Assembly (NCBI GenBank): GCA_032622095.1 | Contig: CP136061.1 | Location: forward strand, 51,411,762-51,475,761 | Length of the DNA: 64,000 bases | Direction: 5' to 3' | Origin: Siphonodentalium dalli | Lineage: Eukaryota > Mollusca > Scaphopoda > Gadilida > Siphonodentaliidae | Shown: piece after piece, positions 1 through 10,434 of the stretch | How positions within the stretch are numbered: position 1 is the first letter of the stretch | Layout: every line of letters starts with the position of its first letter | Position numbers and translations under genes: made by a program | The notes under the pieces: model-generated | Databases searched by the model: none | What the model saw: the letters and a program-made list of their open reading frames with translations, nothing else | Told to the model about the DNA's origin: nothing

Positions 1-1430
1 CAATCTATAGAATGGGCTTATTGATGGGCTAAGTGTATGATCATGTGATAAATAATGTTATGTCACCCGTGAGTGAATGTCGTGAGCAAGAAGAATGCGT
101 GGAGTAAAATGGACAATTTGGTCTGTGTGAATGTGAGGAATGCCATACCTGTATAAGAAAATACATGTCCTTGGCCACGTTATAAATGACATTCCTCACT
201 GTGATTGTTTCTTAAATAAACATTATAAAATAACATTATTTTTCTAGTTTATATAGAATACTTTTGATTTTATTACAGAAAACTGAAATTATGTGATTAA
301 TGTTACTCAAGATGAACACAATTGAACAAGTCATTGGTATTTTAGTCTGCGGTTCGATATGAGTATTGAGCAGAAATTGGGCCTCGTGGTTGGAAAAGAA
401 TTTGCAAAACTGTATGACAGGCAGTGTTTCTGAGCTGATCGGAGCAAGATATTGAACCTCTGATATGCACAAAGCATGGAAACAATATGAATGGTCATAA
501 CTAAACAAACATATATCATAAATGAGTACAAGTGGGTGGAGATAATTCTGGTACGTGATGTTAAGATTGCGATGAGGTTATCTATCGTATATCGACTGAC
601 GAGTTCTTGTGTTCGAGACGGGGATGACGGACAGGATGCACCGCAGTCCGGATAACTCGGTCTGTTTTGATTTTAATTTCGGATTGGAAATGAGTTTTAT
701 AATAGTTTTATTAATGAGATATTCATTGCGTTGCAGCTGCTCGCTCATTTCAGGATCGAATGGCAGAAATGTTTATCTTTGTAGGATCATAAGCAATATG
801 GAATTTTCAAGCGTGTCAACAGTGATTGCAAAGAGTCCGACCAGTAAGAGGACCGTCGTCACAAGTGTGTATCACAGTGTTGTACATAGATCACTTCATG
901 TGGATATGCGTGCTTTCCTAGTCACATAATCTAGCCAGTGGGGTGGTCGATTGCGTGTGTCAGACAGTCTAATCTAATATTGATAATACATGAGTTGTGA
1001 TCTGCCTGCCATCTGATCTGGTTGTAACATATCCATGAGATGTTTTATTGGGCCAATTTGTGACATATGTTTACATTGAATTTGAGAAAACGTGCAATTT
1101 CAATGTCTTAAAATTGGGATATGTTGGTAGTTTCGGGTGTACAAAATATGTTATTGGAAAAACAGTCAGAATATCAGATATCTTTTGGCGGTCTTTTAAA
1201 CATACTGACCACTTTCTGAAATTTTAACTCCACGATATTATCTAATACAATCGCTTTGACCTACCAGCATTATACCCATTCAGTCGGACCCTCCAACAGC
1301 TTATTCTGCCATTCTGCGAACTTCATCATATATTATAAATATTTTTATATCGCAATAGATCAAGCTGTACATAGCACATTGCATACATCACATCTTTGTT
1401 TTGATTATCTAGTTAATCATGTAGACAAAA
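1..1430. other. No recognisable gene
   Basis: This is AT-rich sequence. Short open frames exist on both strands, for example at 609-929 on the plus strand, but none resembles a protein family I know and none has convincing splice signals around it. It is most likely intergenic or intronic DNA. Confidence 0.5.
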
Positions 1431-1437
1431 TTGTGGT

Positions 1438-2020
1438 TTGTTCCTATGTCGTACATTGTCGGACTTGCAACTACCACTTGAGAAACATAGGAAGAATAAG
1501 GAAATACTTGACTCTATCGGCGACTAAATCAATTGTCCAATCCTTGGTCAACAGTAAGCTGGACTTCATGAATGCGTGCTTATTTGGTATCACTGGCACT
1601 CTAATGACGAAGTTACAGACAGTTCAGAAGACTGCTGCCAGGATTGTGGCCCGGGTGCCCAGGAGGACTGATATGAGTCCATTGCTGCGGGATCATCACT
1701 GGCTCCCTGTGCCGTACAGGATTGAATTTAAAATTTTGTTGTTAACATTCCGAGCGGTCGAAGGAACGGCACCATATTATATAAATGAACTAGTTAATCT
1801 AAGGCAACCAACCGGTTCGATGCAGAAGAGATCAGACGGTAAACGACTTCTTATACTTCCTAAGTCGAGCCATTGCACGTTAGGGGATAGAGCTTTCTGT
1901 GTTGCCGCACCTACCTTGTGGAACAATCTTCCCGACGATCTCAGACATATTAGTGAAGTTTTAGAATTCCGCAAACTTTTAAAAACTCACCTTTTTAAAA
2001 TTGCATATGGAGTCAACTGA
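1438..2020 (+). pseudogene. C-terminal part of a CR1/Jockey-like reverse transcriptase ORF2, 5'-truncated
   Basis: The frame ends with the conserved post-catalytic tail of CR1/Jockey-clade ORF2 proteins. Visible landmarks are SLVNSKLDF, a LQTVQKTAARIV helix, HHWLPVPYRI, GDRAF, LWNNLPDDLR and a final FRKLLKTHLF. The catalytic FADD box, fingers and endonuclease are absent, so this is a 5'-truncated copy, the usual product of incomplete target-primed reverse transcription. The reading frame across the preserved ~190 residues has no stop, so it is not very old. Residues encoded before about 1438 do not match the family and are probably chance open frame. Confidence 0.8.
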
Positions 2021-2726
2021 CTTAAAGGCACGTGAGGCCTTAGTTGTCGAAAATATTCATATTTGTTCCAATCACCGTAAACAGAAAAACATTAAAACGC
2101 ATACAGTTTCGTTCTTATATACCATGACCATCGCGTAAACAGCATGTTATCATAAAGATTTACTATATTTTACCTAAGCAAGAGCCTGATTGTGTTACAG
2201 AAGACAACACAATGCTGCTGGCTAATCACACACAATTGACATAAACGCTCTTTATTCGTTCCATATCAGGAATTCACCCACAAAGAACGCTCTTTATGCT
2301 TACCATCATAATATAAACAAACACCAGAAAAGTAACTTTTTATGCTTTTGTTTACATAACAATGGTCAAAAATATGACAATAACATACTGTTTATGCGAT
2401 ATTTCTTATTTGTATACGGACAAAGTCTGTCTACATTTTGTTGTTCTTTCTGTCTGTGGCGGTTTTTGACGGGTGGAAATATTTTCACAGGATACCCACC
2501 GCCAAGGCCAACCGTACCTTTAATCTTAACGTTAATGGATGTTTATGATTTTTTATTTCTCAAACTGACTTTTAACTACAGATGTATTTTAAGCATTTTT
2601 TATTTTATTTTTTTTAGGATTCGCGTATCTATTTTATTCAGTCATTTTAACCCTCACGTATTTCTTATCCAATCTGTTTTATTGTATATATACTTTTGTC
2701 GATTGTTTTATGTAACAGCGCCTGCG

Positions 2727-2795
2727 AACACAATTCTGTTGTGGGTTAGGCGCTATACAAATGTAAATAATAATAATAATACAATAATACAATAA
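2727..2795 (+). repeat. CR1-like 3' tail with (AAT)n microsatellite
   Basis: The sequence GGCGCTATACAAATG followed by an AAT repeat is the typical 3' end of CR1-type non-LTR elements. It lies ~700 bases after the ORF2 stop at 2020 and may be the tail of that copy or of a second, shorter one. Confidence 0.6.
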
Positions 2796-4089
2796 GTGTT
2801 GTTTGGTGTCCAGTTAATGTAATCCGTCTGTACAGTAGAATAGCAATACGCGATTTCTGGCCATTTTGAACCTTCTGCTACACACATGGTTGGTTTAAAA
2901 TTACAGAAATGGTCAGAGCATTAGCTGTCGGTATTTTTACAGGAATTGTCACATCACACGTTTAGCAACTCCATTAGACAGAATCTTCATTTTAATCAAT
3001 TTGTATCTGAAATTGGCCGTTTTCGGCCCCATGGATAACCATCACAGAGCTAATGTCAGTCTATAGTCACCATATGAGCTGATAGAACCTAGATACAAGT
3101 AAGATATATTAAAAATAAAGAAAAGTTATCGTATAAATTTTAAAATTTGGTTGGAATTGCTGATATGTGATTTCGAGGGAAATCAACCAGGCTCATTTCC
3201 GGTGGAGAGCCCTACAGAGCTGGCCCACAACATATTGCAAACAGATACTTCGTATTCAAACATCATCACAATTTGTAAACTATCCTTATAAAATAGTTAA
3301 ACCATCAAACCATTACTCCCATAAATAAAAGAGTCCAAACTGACAGTTATAACCCTTATATGCTTAGCATCCTATTTTTCAGCCCTCCTATAAATCTATG
3401 AAATCGTGTTTTGCTACCTAGAGACAACTAAAGATCAGTCCTCTCTTCGGTTCGATAAGCGCTATCCACGGAATGTCAAACAAAATATATCCATTCTAAA
3501 TACATATGTGTGGTTAATTTTTATACCACGACTCAACAGCACGACTCAGGCGTATACCTATGTTATAATATATTAGGTCGATGACTATTCCCGAGAAGAG
3601 TACGTTGTCCCCGAGTATTGGGAGTGATTCTGACGCTGAATGAACTATTGACTAAATGTCGTCATGACTTCATTCGTGAAATCAACGCGTGTGGTCTGCA
3701 TGTTGATTTGGTTCTGTGAATATCACCCAATGCGATCAAGGAAGCCTACCTCACTCTATCCTGAGTTTTAGTGTCCTATTATCTTCCGAAAATAGTTTAT
3801 TTAACGCATACTGGGTGGTCTGTTATTGGTCGAATCGAAGCTTAATTCACACACAACGGTTTAACACTCTGAACCATTTTGAGTTTTAGTGAACTATTCT
3901 CTTCCGGGAATAGTTTATCTAACGCACTAACGAGCAACGTTGTCTGCTTTCGGACTCATTGAAATATTATCTCTTGTGACGAGTTCCTTTGAGGAGTGGT
4001 CTGTTCTCGAGCTGAGCAGATTGTTCTGTGTTGTCAGGGAAGCGTAACTTGAGCAGGAGAAACTTTGTTCTAGAATCGAGTGAATTACA
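2796..4089. other. No recognisable gene
   Basis: I see no coding region or RNA gene. Two related phrases, 'gagttttagtg' followed by a run containing 'tagtttatNtaacgca', occur near 3765-3810 and 3880-3920, a short diverged direct repeat. Confidence 0.4.
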
Positions 4090-4360
4090 GTGAACGTCGA
4101 CATGAGGCTGGGAGAAATTTTAGTGATGCTTGTATTCTGTAGAGCAGGTAAGTCACACAGGACGTCGGCATGGGGCTGGTATATATTATAGTGATGCTTG
4201 CATTCTGTAGGGCAGGTAAGTCACACTGAACGTCGACATGATGCCGGTATATATTATAGTGATGACTGTATCATGATGAACACGTGACTCACTGAACGTC
4301 GACATGAGGCTGGTATATATTATAGTAATGTCTGTATTCTGTAGCATGGGTAAGTCACGT
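4090..4360 (+). repeat. Tandem array of four signal-peptide first exons (68-bp period)
   Basis: Four copies of a ~68 bp unit start at ATGs at 4102, 4170, 4238 and 4304, each preceded by a GTCGACATG or GTCGGCATG context. Copies 1, 2 and 4 encode 15-residue hydrophobic leaders (MRLGEILVMLVFCRA, MGLVYIIVMLAFCRA, MRLVYIIVMSVFCSM) and each is cut by a consensus donor GTAAGT (4148, 4216, 4350) in the same phase. Copy 3 has lost the donor and has a stop after twelve codons. The shape is that of the first coding exon of a secreted protein. I cannot see the downstream exon with certainty; the F-type lectin exon at 54144 is on the same strand but 50 kb away. Whether copies are alternative first exons or decayed duplicates is open. 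Confidence 0.55.
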
Positions 4361-4638
4361 GGTATTTGTTATGTAGAGCAGGTACGGTAACGTCCAGTGA
4401 GTCTGTTGAACACTGTTCAGCTTGCATTAGGTTCGCAAATGCCAGACGATTTTTAAAATGTGTTAACCAAATACACTATGTGTAAACTCTGGTTGCAGCA
4501 GATATTGTGCTGAAGCAATACAATTGGCTAAACATCTCAAATTACGTAGGAACCTTGACATATGATAGTGTATCTCATGAATCCCATGATGGCGATTGTC
4601 AAACATATCTTGTGAAATAGGTTTACATTTAACCTATA

Positions 4639-5092
4639 TGTGACCCGCCATATCAAATAAAGTCGTAAGTCGAGATTTTTTTTACCCTGTGCCAATGCAT
4701 TCTTGTATATATGCGAGTCGACCATAGGTCGCCTCGCATATATAAGAGAATGCATTGGCCTAACAATTTTTTACAATTTTAATTATTTGTTCTTGTATTC
4801 TTTAACAATTTTATAATTTCACCCATACAGAGCCCCAGACAAACATGAGTAGACTGTCTTATATATGCTTCTATATATGTGTGGGGCTCCCTGCAGGGTA
4901 TTGGATGTTTTTTATTTTATTTCCTAAAAATTGTAAACATTTATTTAAAACAAATGATAAAAAATTGTTAGGCCAATGCATTCTCTTATATATGCGAGGC
5001 GACCTATGGTCGACTCGCATATATAAGAGAATGCATTGGCACAGGGTAAAAAAAATCCCGATTTACGACTGGATTTGATATGGCGGGTCACA
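4639..5092. mobile_element. Foldback MITE with TA target duplication
   Basis: The element starts TGTGACCCGCC at 4639 and ends with its reverse complement at 5092, flanked by TA on both sides (4637-4638, 5093-5094) as for Tc1/mariner-type MITEs. The ~130 bp terminal arms each contain a second palindrome built from CCAATGCATTCTCTTATATA and GCGAG...CTCGC. The interior is AT-rich with no transposase. Outside it lies a 52-bp near-identical direct repeat (4588-4639 and 5097-5148), far longer than a TA duplication. Related hairpins recur at 37748-37865 and 40813-41045. Confidence 0.7.
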
Positions 5093-5505
5093 TAATGATG
5101 GCGATTGTCCAACATATCTTGTGAAATATGTTTACATTTAACCTATATATCCACATAGTTTCGTATTGAACTTATTAGGTTCGAACATATTGCCTAGTGA
5201 AAGGTATACCGGTTATTCCGTTGACTGGCGCGGACGACAGTGAAAACACTTTACCACGGCAAATATTGGACTTATTTTGATTTTGAAATAGGTTCACTTT
5301 AGACCTATTTAGACTACAAATAGGTTCATATCGAGCTTATGATATATAAGAACAGGATTGTCCGGATATTTTACATGTATTCCGGGATACTTGAACTGAT
5401 GCAGTGAGCCAATGTTCCTAGTTCATAATAATCTACATTAGCTGTTACTGCCACGTTAAATTTATATATAGAGAGAATATCCCCATTGTGCAGCAGAATA
5501 AAGAA

Positions 5506-5588
5506 TTTATTTTTTGCGAATATGTGGGCATCTATTTGGCGAGCCTCTAGGCGAGCCAAATAGATGCCCACATACGAGCAAAAATAAA
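5506..5588. repeat. Near-perfect 40-bp-arm hairpin
   Basis: Arms 5506-5545 and 5550-5588 are reverse complements with few mismatches and a 4-base loop. The core is ATGTGGGCATCTATTTGGC. It is probably the centre of a foldback element. No gene is attached to it. Confidence 0.6.
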
Positions 5589-5829
5589 TTATCTATCCAG
5601 CTACACTATGCGGATGTTCTGCTTATCCACCGAACAAATTTAAATGTATTTTATCGCAGTTTTTGTCGAAAAACATAGCAAAATTCACAGGCTCCTTATT
5701 GAGAACAAACGTGAATGTAAAGCGAAATATTGGAGGAAATCAAATTTAACAAGAAAAAATGCTAGGAAATATTAAATGAAGCTATAAATCGCGGGAAATC
5801 AAACGCTTTACCGGGAACATTCAACATAG

Positions 5830-7264
5830 CGGTAAAGAAATTAGATGCCTGTTCTGCGACGTTAGCAAGGCTTTTGATGAGGTATGGCACCGCGGTCTTA
5901 TGTTTAAACTCAAAAGTATGGGAATTATCGGCGCGACATACGATCTTCTGGAAAAGTACTTAGATAATAGACAGCAGCGAGTATTTGTTTCAAATTCCAA
6001 TTCAAGCTTGAATAGTGTCTCAGCTGGTGTGCCCCAGGGATAAATACTTGGCCCTCTTCTATTTTTAGTCTACATTAACGACATCGTAGAAAATGTGACG
6101 AGTAATATAAGGCTTTTTGCTGACGATACGTCTCTATATCTTTCGATCGAAGACCCCATATTGGCCGCCGAAGTTATTAACAACGACATCAGGTTGTTAT
6201 ACGAGTGGTCGCAAAAATGGCAAGTTAAGTTCAATCCCATCAAAACAGAGTCACTTCTGATATCATGGAAGACCAACGCTGTCGACCACCCACCGCTTCA
6301 GATGTCTGGGCAAAATATTGAAGAAATTGAAACACATAAGCACCTAGGTCTAACTTTTAATGGGGATGGTACCTGGCATGATCATATAACTGATATTGAA
6401 AATCGAGCTGCAAGTCGACTTTATATACTGAGGAAGTATAAATTCATTTTGGACAGGAGAACCATCGAACGTATATACTTATCTTACATCCGCCCAGTAA
6501 TGGAATATGCTTCCTCAGTATGGGATAATTGTACAGATGAGGATTCAGGCCATCTCGAAGACATCCCATACGAAGCCGCGCGATTGGTCACAGGGGCAAC
6601 TAGAAGCTGTAGTAAGGAATCATTATCACGGGAAACCGGCTGGGACACACTTTCGAGCTGAAGAGAAAAAGCAAAACTTATTCAATTTTTCAAAATGATT
6701 AAGCGAGACACGCCTCCTTACTTATATACGCTTGTCCCTCCGGTATCTGGAAGCCAAACCAATTACGATTTCAGACAAAAAGGCCTCAGGTGCCCCCGTT
6801 TTTTTGCGACAAGATATGAAAATTCATTCCTGCCAGCCACCGTAAAACTATGGAATAGTCTTCCACCTGAAGCGAAAAGTTGTGACACAGTATCAGAATT
6901 CAAGAAATATCTCTCCAAAAATCACAATAGCATACCATCATATTATTATACAACGTTTACAAGACCAAGTCAAATCTACCACTGTCGTCTGAGAACCTAC
7001 TGCAGTAACTTGAAATACGATCTGTTTTGTAACCACCTAAATAATAATCCATTCTGCGATTGTGGGGAACTAGAGACCGCCGAACATTTTTTACTTCACT
7101 GTCCAGTTTACAAAAAAGAGAGAGATAACTGTTTTGTGGGTCCTATTATGACACTAAATGTGAACATTTTACTTAATGGGTCGGTTAATTCAACGCACAG
7201 TGAAAATACAGTCGTTTTCATGTCACTCCAAAAGTTCATAGATAGAACAAAACGATTTAACTGA
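5830..7264 (+). pseudogene. Non-LTR retrotransposon reverse transcriptase, 5'-truncated and broken
   Basis: Palm motifs appear in order: CDVSKAFDEVW (motif A), AGVPQG followed by a TAA stop then LGPLLFLVYINDI (motif B region, near 6042) and LFADDTSLY (motif C, near 6115). The thumb follows, then after a frame break near 6660 a C-terminal frame from 6695 with LWNSLPPEAK and a zinc knuckle CDCGELETAEHFLLHCP. The first third, including any APE endonuclease, is missing. The stop in the PQG motif and the frameshift make it non-functional. The family is Jockey/CR1-like; the exact clade cannot be told by eye. Confidence 0.8.
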
Positions 7265-7629
7265 GTTCCATCTCTAACAGATATACATATCTCATCCAAA
7301 GAGTAGTGAAAATAAATAAGAGCGCTCTCACAGTTAAATTATGTAATCGGGGGGGGGGTCGGACCCGCGGCGATCAGCCGCGGATATGCTCGCGGGTGTC
7401 TGTGGAACGGACAATTCATCACTCGAGACCAAAATATATCATGAAGAAATTTTATATCGCGGAAATGGCCACGAATAAGCCTAGGCTTACTGCCAGATCC
7501 CTTTATCTCATATGAATGTTTGTGTATGTTATATATGTATTTATGTGCCTTTTGAGAAATAAAATATTGTTTACACTAACATTCAACATAAACGGGTCAG
7601 ATTTGTGACCCAAAACAAATATCACAAGG
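7265..7629. other. Probable 3' UTR of the preceding retrotransposon
   Basis: There is no gene. The stretch has a G-run at 7350-7358, GC-rich inverted phrases (CCCGCGGCGATCAGCCGCGG near 7364) and AATAAAATATTG near 7558, consistent with a retrotransposon 3' end. Confidence 0.35.
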
Positions 7630-8433
7630 GTTCAACGATTTCTTCGTAAATATAGGTCTGAATGCATGCTCAAATATTGCTACCACGAGTACCTGTTTCA
7701 CCGATTATTTAGAGGGTAATATTATTTTCCTCACAGCAATCACACCAGAAGAAATCATTTCCCATTGGTAACTCAATGAAATAAAAAAAATAGCCAAGAT
7801 AATATTGACGTGTCAGTTTCTCTCATGAAAATGATAATCCACCAAATTGCCATTCATTTATCTCATATAATTGACCGAGCATTCGAAACCGGTATAGTAC
7901 CGCGTATGATGAAAATAGCCCGGGTCATTCCCATTTATAAATCGGGGGACAAATAGAACTTTGACAACTATAGGCCGATAAGCATATTGCCAACATTTTC
8001 AAAAATATTAGAGAAAACTATGTTAAGCACACTTTCAAATTATTTGGAAAAAAAACAATGTGCTTTACAAACACCAATATAGCTTTAGATCTGGCTTCTC
8101 AACCATTCATCCGATCTGTCACCTTTTGAATAACATAGCTACAGAAAACACTAACAAAACAATGAATTGCACGTTGGCAACCTTCATTGACTTGTCCAAA
8201 GCATTTGATACGATAAATCATGAAATTCTTTTACGAAAACTCCACCATTACGGAATTAGAGGTTTGGCTAATAAATGGTTTGAAAGTTATTTATCGAATC
8301 GATTGCAATACGTCCGATAATGTTTTTGATCTACATCAACGATATACACCGGGCATCAAAATTGAATTTATTACCTTTTGCTGACGACACGACGGTATAT
8401 GTTTCTGAATATGACATAGATCGATTAAAAAAC
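7630..8433 (+). pseudogene. Reverse transcriptase, left half, interrupted by a MITE plus the Polinton
   Basis: Fragments of a non-LTR ORF2 are seen: a linker at 7630-7790, a decayed region with several stops, then [18 protein letters not shown] (motif A, near 8180), an [20 protein letters not shown] helix, a deletion that removes the VPQG motif, then FLIYINDI and LLPFADDTTVY (motif C, near 8375). The frame is cut at 8433 by the foldback MITE and resumes at 26036. The insertions therefore arrived after this copy had integrated. Stops and the deletion show it was probably dead already or has decayed since. Confidence 0.8.
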
Positions 8434-8726
8434 TTAAAGGGATACTGTACACAAATTCCAGACATTTATGGGACCATCTCCTTTTATACTCAACAGAATA
8501 TATGCAACAAATGAAAGAATTTGAGCCATGGATGAGTGCAAAAATACACGCATGTACTCTAATGAACGATGCAAACAACAAGGTAATTATAATGAAAATG
8601 AATTTATGACTGCAGCCATAAATTCATTTTCATTATAATTACCACTTTGTATGTATCGTTCATAGAGCACATGAGTGTAGTTTACGCTATTCCATGGTTC
8701 AAATTCATTTATATGTTGTATATATT
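8434..8726. mobile_element. Foldback MITE, left portion (host of the Polinton)
   Basis: The end TTAAAGGGATACTGTACAC at 8434 is matched in reverse at 26012-26030. The left arm runs 8434-8608 and the right arm begins at 8617, with a centre near 8612 (CATAAATTCATTTTCATTAT against its complement). The right arm stops at 8726 because the Polinton inserted there, and continues at 25968. AAAAC lies just outside both ends (8429-8433, 26031-26035), and a 9-bp TTAAAAAAC duplication is also possible. With the Polinton removed it would be about 357 bp and almost entirely palindromic. It codes for nothing. Confidence 0.75.
8721..8726. repeat. Polinton target site duplication, left copy
   Basis: TATATT is immediately outside the 5'-AG terminus and is repeated exactly at 25962-25967. 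A 6-bp duplication is the known hallmark of Polinton integration. Confidence 0.9.
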
Positions 8727-9131
8727 AGTAGTAATGGGGGCACTATGGCCCAGTACCCCCCAGTGGGGGGCACTATGGCCCAGTACCCCCCAGTGGGGGG
8801 GACTATGGCCCAGTACCCCCCAGTGGGGGGCACTATGGCCCAGTACCCCCCAGTGGGGGGCACTATGGCCCAGTATCGAATACTGGACCATAGATCGTCC
8901 AGTATTCGATACTGGGCCATAGTGCCCCCCAGTGGGGGGCACTATGGCCCAGTATCGAATACTGGACGATCTATGGTCCAGTATTCGATACTGGGCCATA
9001 GTGCCCCCCACTGGGGGGTACTGGGCCATAGTGCCCCCCACTGGGGGGTACTGGGCCATAGTTCCCCCCTGAGGATAGATATTCCTGTCATTGATGTGAT
9101 ATTTCTGATCGGAAAAAATGAAAATGGACTT
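8727..9131. repeat. Polinton left terminal inverted repeat
   Basis: About 405 bp, matching the right end in inverse orientation. From the outside inwards it has four ~30 bp tandem units (CACTATGGCCCAGTACCCCC plus CAGTGGGGGG), two hairpin cores centred on ATCGAATACTGGACCATAGA/TCGTCCAGTATTCGAT, two units in the opposite direction, and ~70 bp of unique sequence ending ATGGACTT. The repeat is thus nearly palindromic in itself. Apparent open frames made of repeated GTMAQYPPV-type peptides are a by-product of the tandem units. Confidence 0.9.
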
Positions 9132-9514
9132 AGACATTTTTTCATTACTAATTTTAAAGTTTGTATAATTCTGACCAGAGATGACACATCGACACGAACA
9201 GAATCAATTGGTGGGGATCCTACAGTGAAAACGATTTTGTTGAAATTTATCATTTATTTTTCAAAAACAAGAACAAGAACAATGAACAATAATATATTAT
9301 TATACATCAATAATATTAACAAAGAACAATAATTTATGTACAAAACAAGGTCTCAGATTTGAAGAAACTTAATTGAACATCCTATAACATCCTACAACAT
9401 CCTACGCTGAATCAATAACAAAAGAGTCTATTTTGTGGAGTTGTTGACACATTCGTTGTTATCTTCGTCTTCTTTGCGTTGTATGTATATCAGCCGTCGA
9501 TGTGCTGGTGAAGT
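9132..9514 (-). terminator. 3' non-coding end of the core gene block with AATAAA
   Basis: There is no gene between the inverted repeat and the protease stop. On the minus strand an AATAAA polyadenylation signal lies at 9253-9258, ~260 bases past the protease stop, within an A-rich stretch. It is the likely common 3' end of the leftward capsid/protease transcripts. I found no histone-type stem-loop here. Confidence 0.5.
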
Positions 9515-9988
9515 TTAATTCAACAGCAAATTTGCTTTTCTGTATAATCGACCATAGTGTTTTCCAAACCATCGAACTATTGTTCTGTCATTCTTGAAGA
9601 AATCCCGAGAATTGAATAATCTTTTCATCCTCTTTCCTTTCATCATGTGGTGGAGTGCGAATATACAATATAATCCACACACATTTGTCGCACGATGTTG
9701 ATATCGTGTTGTATTCATAGTCCATGCTGATGAGTTCCTTTTTATGAATGGTAACATATATCGTCTCGGTGGTGGTAGTCCAAATGAGTCGAAGTATACA
9801 GCTGATCTTCCCTTGAATAACATCAAGGTCCAGTGTTCTCCTGGCTGATCCGATGAGTGCGTGTTCACAATATATGCTTGAATATGTTGTGGTTTCTTCT
9901 CTGGTAACAGATCTCTAGCACAAACATATGTGTTAAGTTTACGCAACCAGGAATTGTCTAGAATATATTGAAGTTCAGCTGTCTGCAT
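9515..9988 (-). CDS. Adenain-like cysteine protease (Polinton PRO)
   Basis: A 157-residue maturation protease of the adenovirus-type C5/Ulp1 fold, expected to cleave capsid precursors during virion assembly. The catalytic triad is visible: His52 in GEHWTLM, Asp67 in YFDSFG and Cys104 in NVCGLYC, with the oxyanion Gln97 seven residues before the cysteine, as in adenain. The length is close to that of family members. The start is an ATG at 9988, and the first 14 bases overlap the end of the upstream gene at 9975. It is the last gene of the leftward block. Likely substrates are the two basic proteins at 15.0-16.0 kb, which carry QKGG and QRGG sites. Nothing in it looks broken. Confidence 0.92.
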   Translation of the reverse strand: MQTAELQYILDNSWLRKLNTYVCARDLLPEKKPQHIQAYIVNTHSSDQPGEHWTLMLFKGRSAVYFDSFGLPPPRRYMLPFIKRNSSAWTMNTTRYQHRATNVCGLYCIFALHHMMKGKRMKRLFNSRDFFKNDRTIVRWFGKHYGRLYRKANLLLN

Positions 9989-10433
9989 CGTTGTAATTCT
10001 CTTTGACTCGCTGTGACCACATCAGAGTCCACTCTGCATCGAATTTTTTGCGGTTGAGCTCCAAACTGTTTCTCAGATGATCCCACATAAGGTATGCTTC
10101 GAACTTCTCCTTGCAGTGTGGGTTTAACTCCATCAGCTTCGGGAACCATCTTTCCATAACATTGTATATGTCAAGTTTAATCAGTGCTAAGTCGATAAAC
10201 TGGTTTGTCCAATCATCAGTTGTAGAGAACAAACACAGAACATGTTCACGTTGACTAGGATGTTCTATTTTACATCCTTCACAGTTTGCTGACACTTCCT
10301 TGCGAATAATTTCTTGTAGTTCTTCAATCGTAGCGTTGTTGAGTGTGTCCAAGATCAGTTTTAATCTCGGAGCAACGTGTTGTGAACGTCGGTATTCTTC
10401 ATAGTAGTTCCATAGCTGTGTTGTGAACTCCAT
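9975..10433 (-). CDS. Unknown 152-aa protein with Cys/His zinc-binding motif
   Basis: I do not recognise the family with certainty. The protein has a C-x2-C-x3-H-x5-H-x2-C cluster (CEGCKIEHPSQREHVLC, residues ~51-67) that could bind one zinc ion, inside a mainly helical, charged sequence. It has no signal peptide or membrane segment. It lies between the major capsid protein (one base apart) and the protease (14-base overlap), so it is probably co-expressed late and may be a structural or assembly protein. The ATG at 10433 follows directly on the capsid gene stop, which fixes the start. Confidence 0.75.
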   Translation of the reverse strand: MEFTTQLWNYYEEYRRSQHVAPRLKLILDTLNNATIEELQEIIRKEVSANCEGCKIEHPSQREHVLCLFSTTDDWTNQFIDLALIKLDIYNVMERWFPKLMELNPHCKEKFEAYLMWDHLRNSLELNRKKFDAEWTLMWSQRVKENYNDADS

Positions 10434-10434
10434 C

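Noticed and set aside
8736-9060. Repeat array resembling a CRISPR
   Set aside because: Units are contiguous, with no unique spacers, inside a transposon TIR of animal DNA.
8694-9332. Long open frames with repeated GTMAQYPPV/GHYGPV peptides on both strands at both element ends
   Set aside because: They arise from the ~30 bp tandem units of the terminal repeats, exist in several frames and both strands, and mirror each other at 25482-26222.
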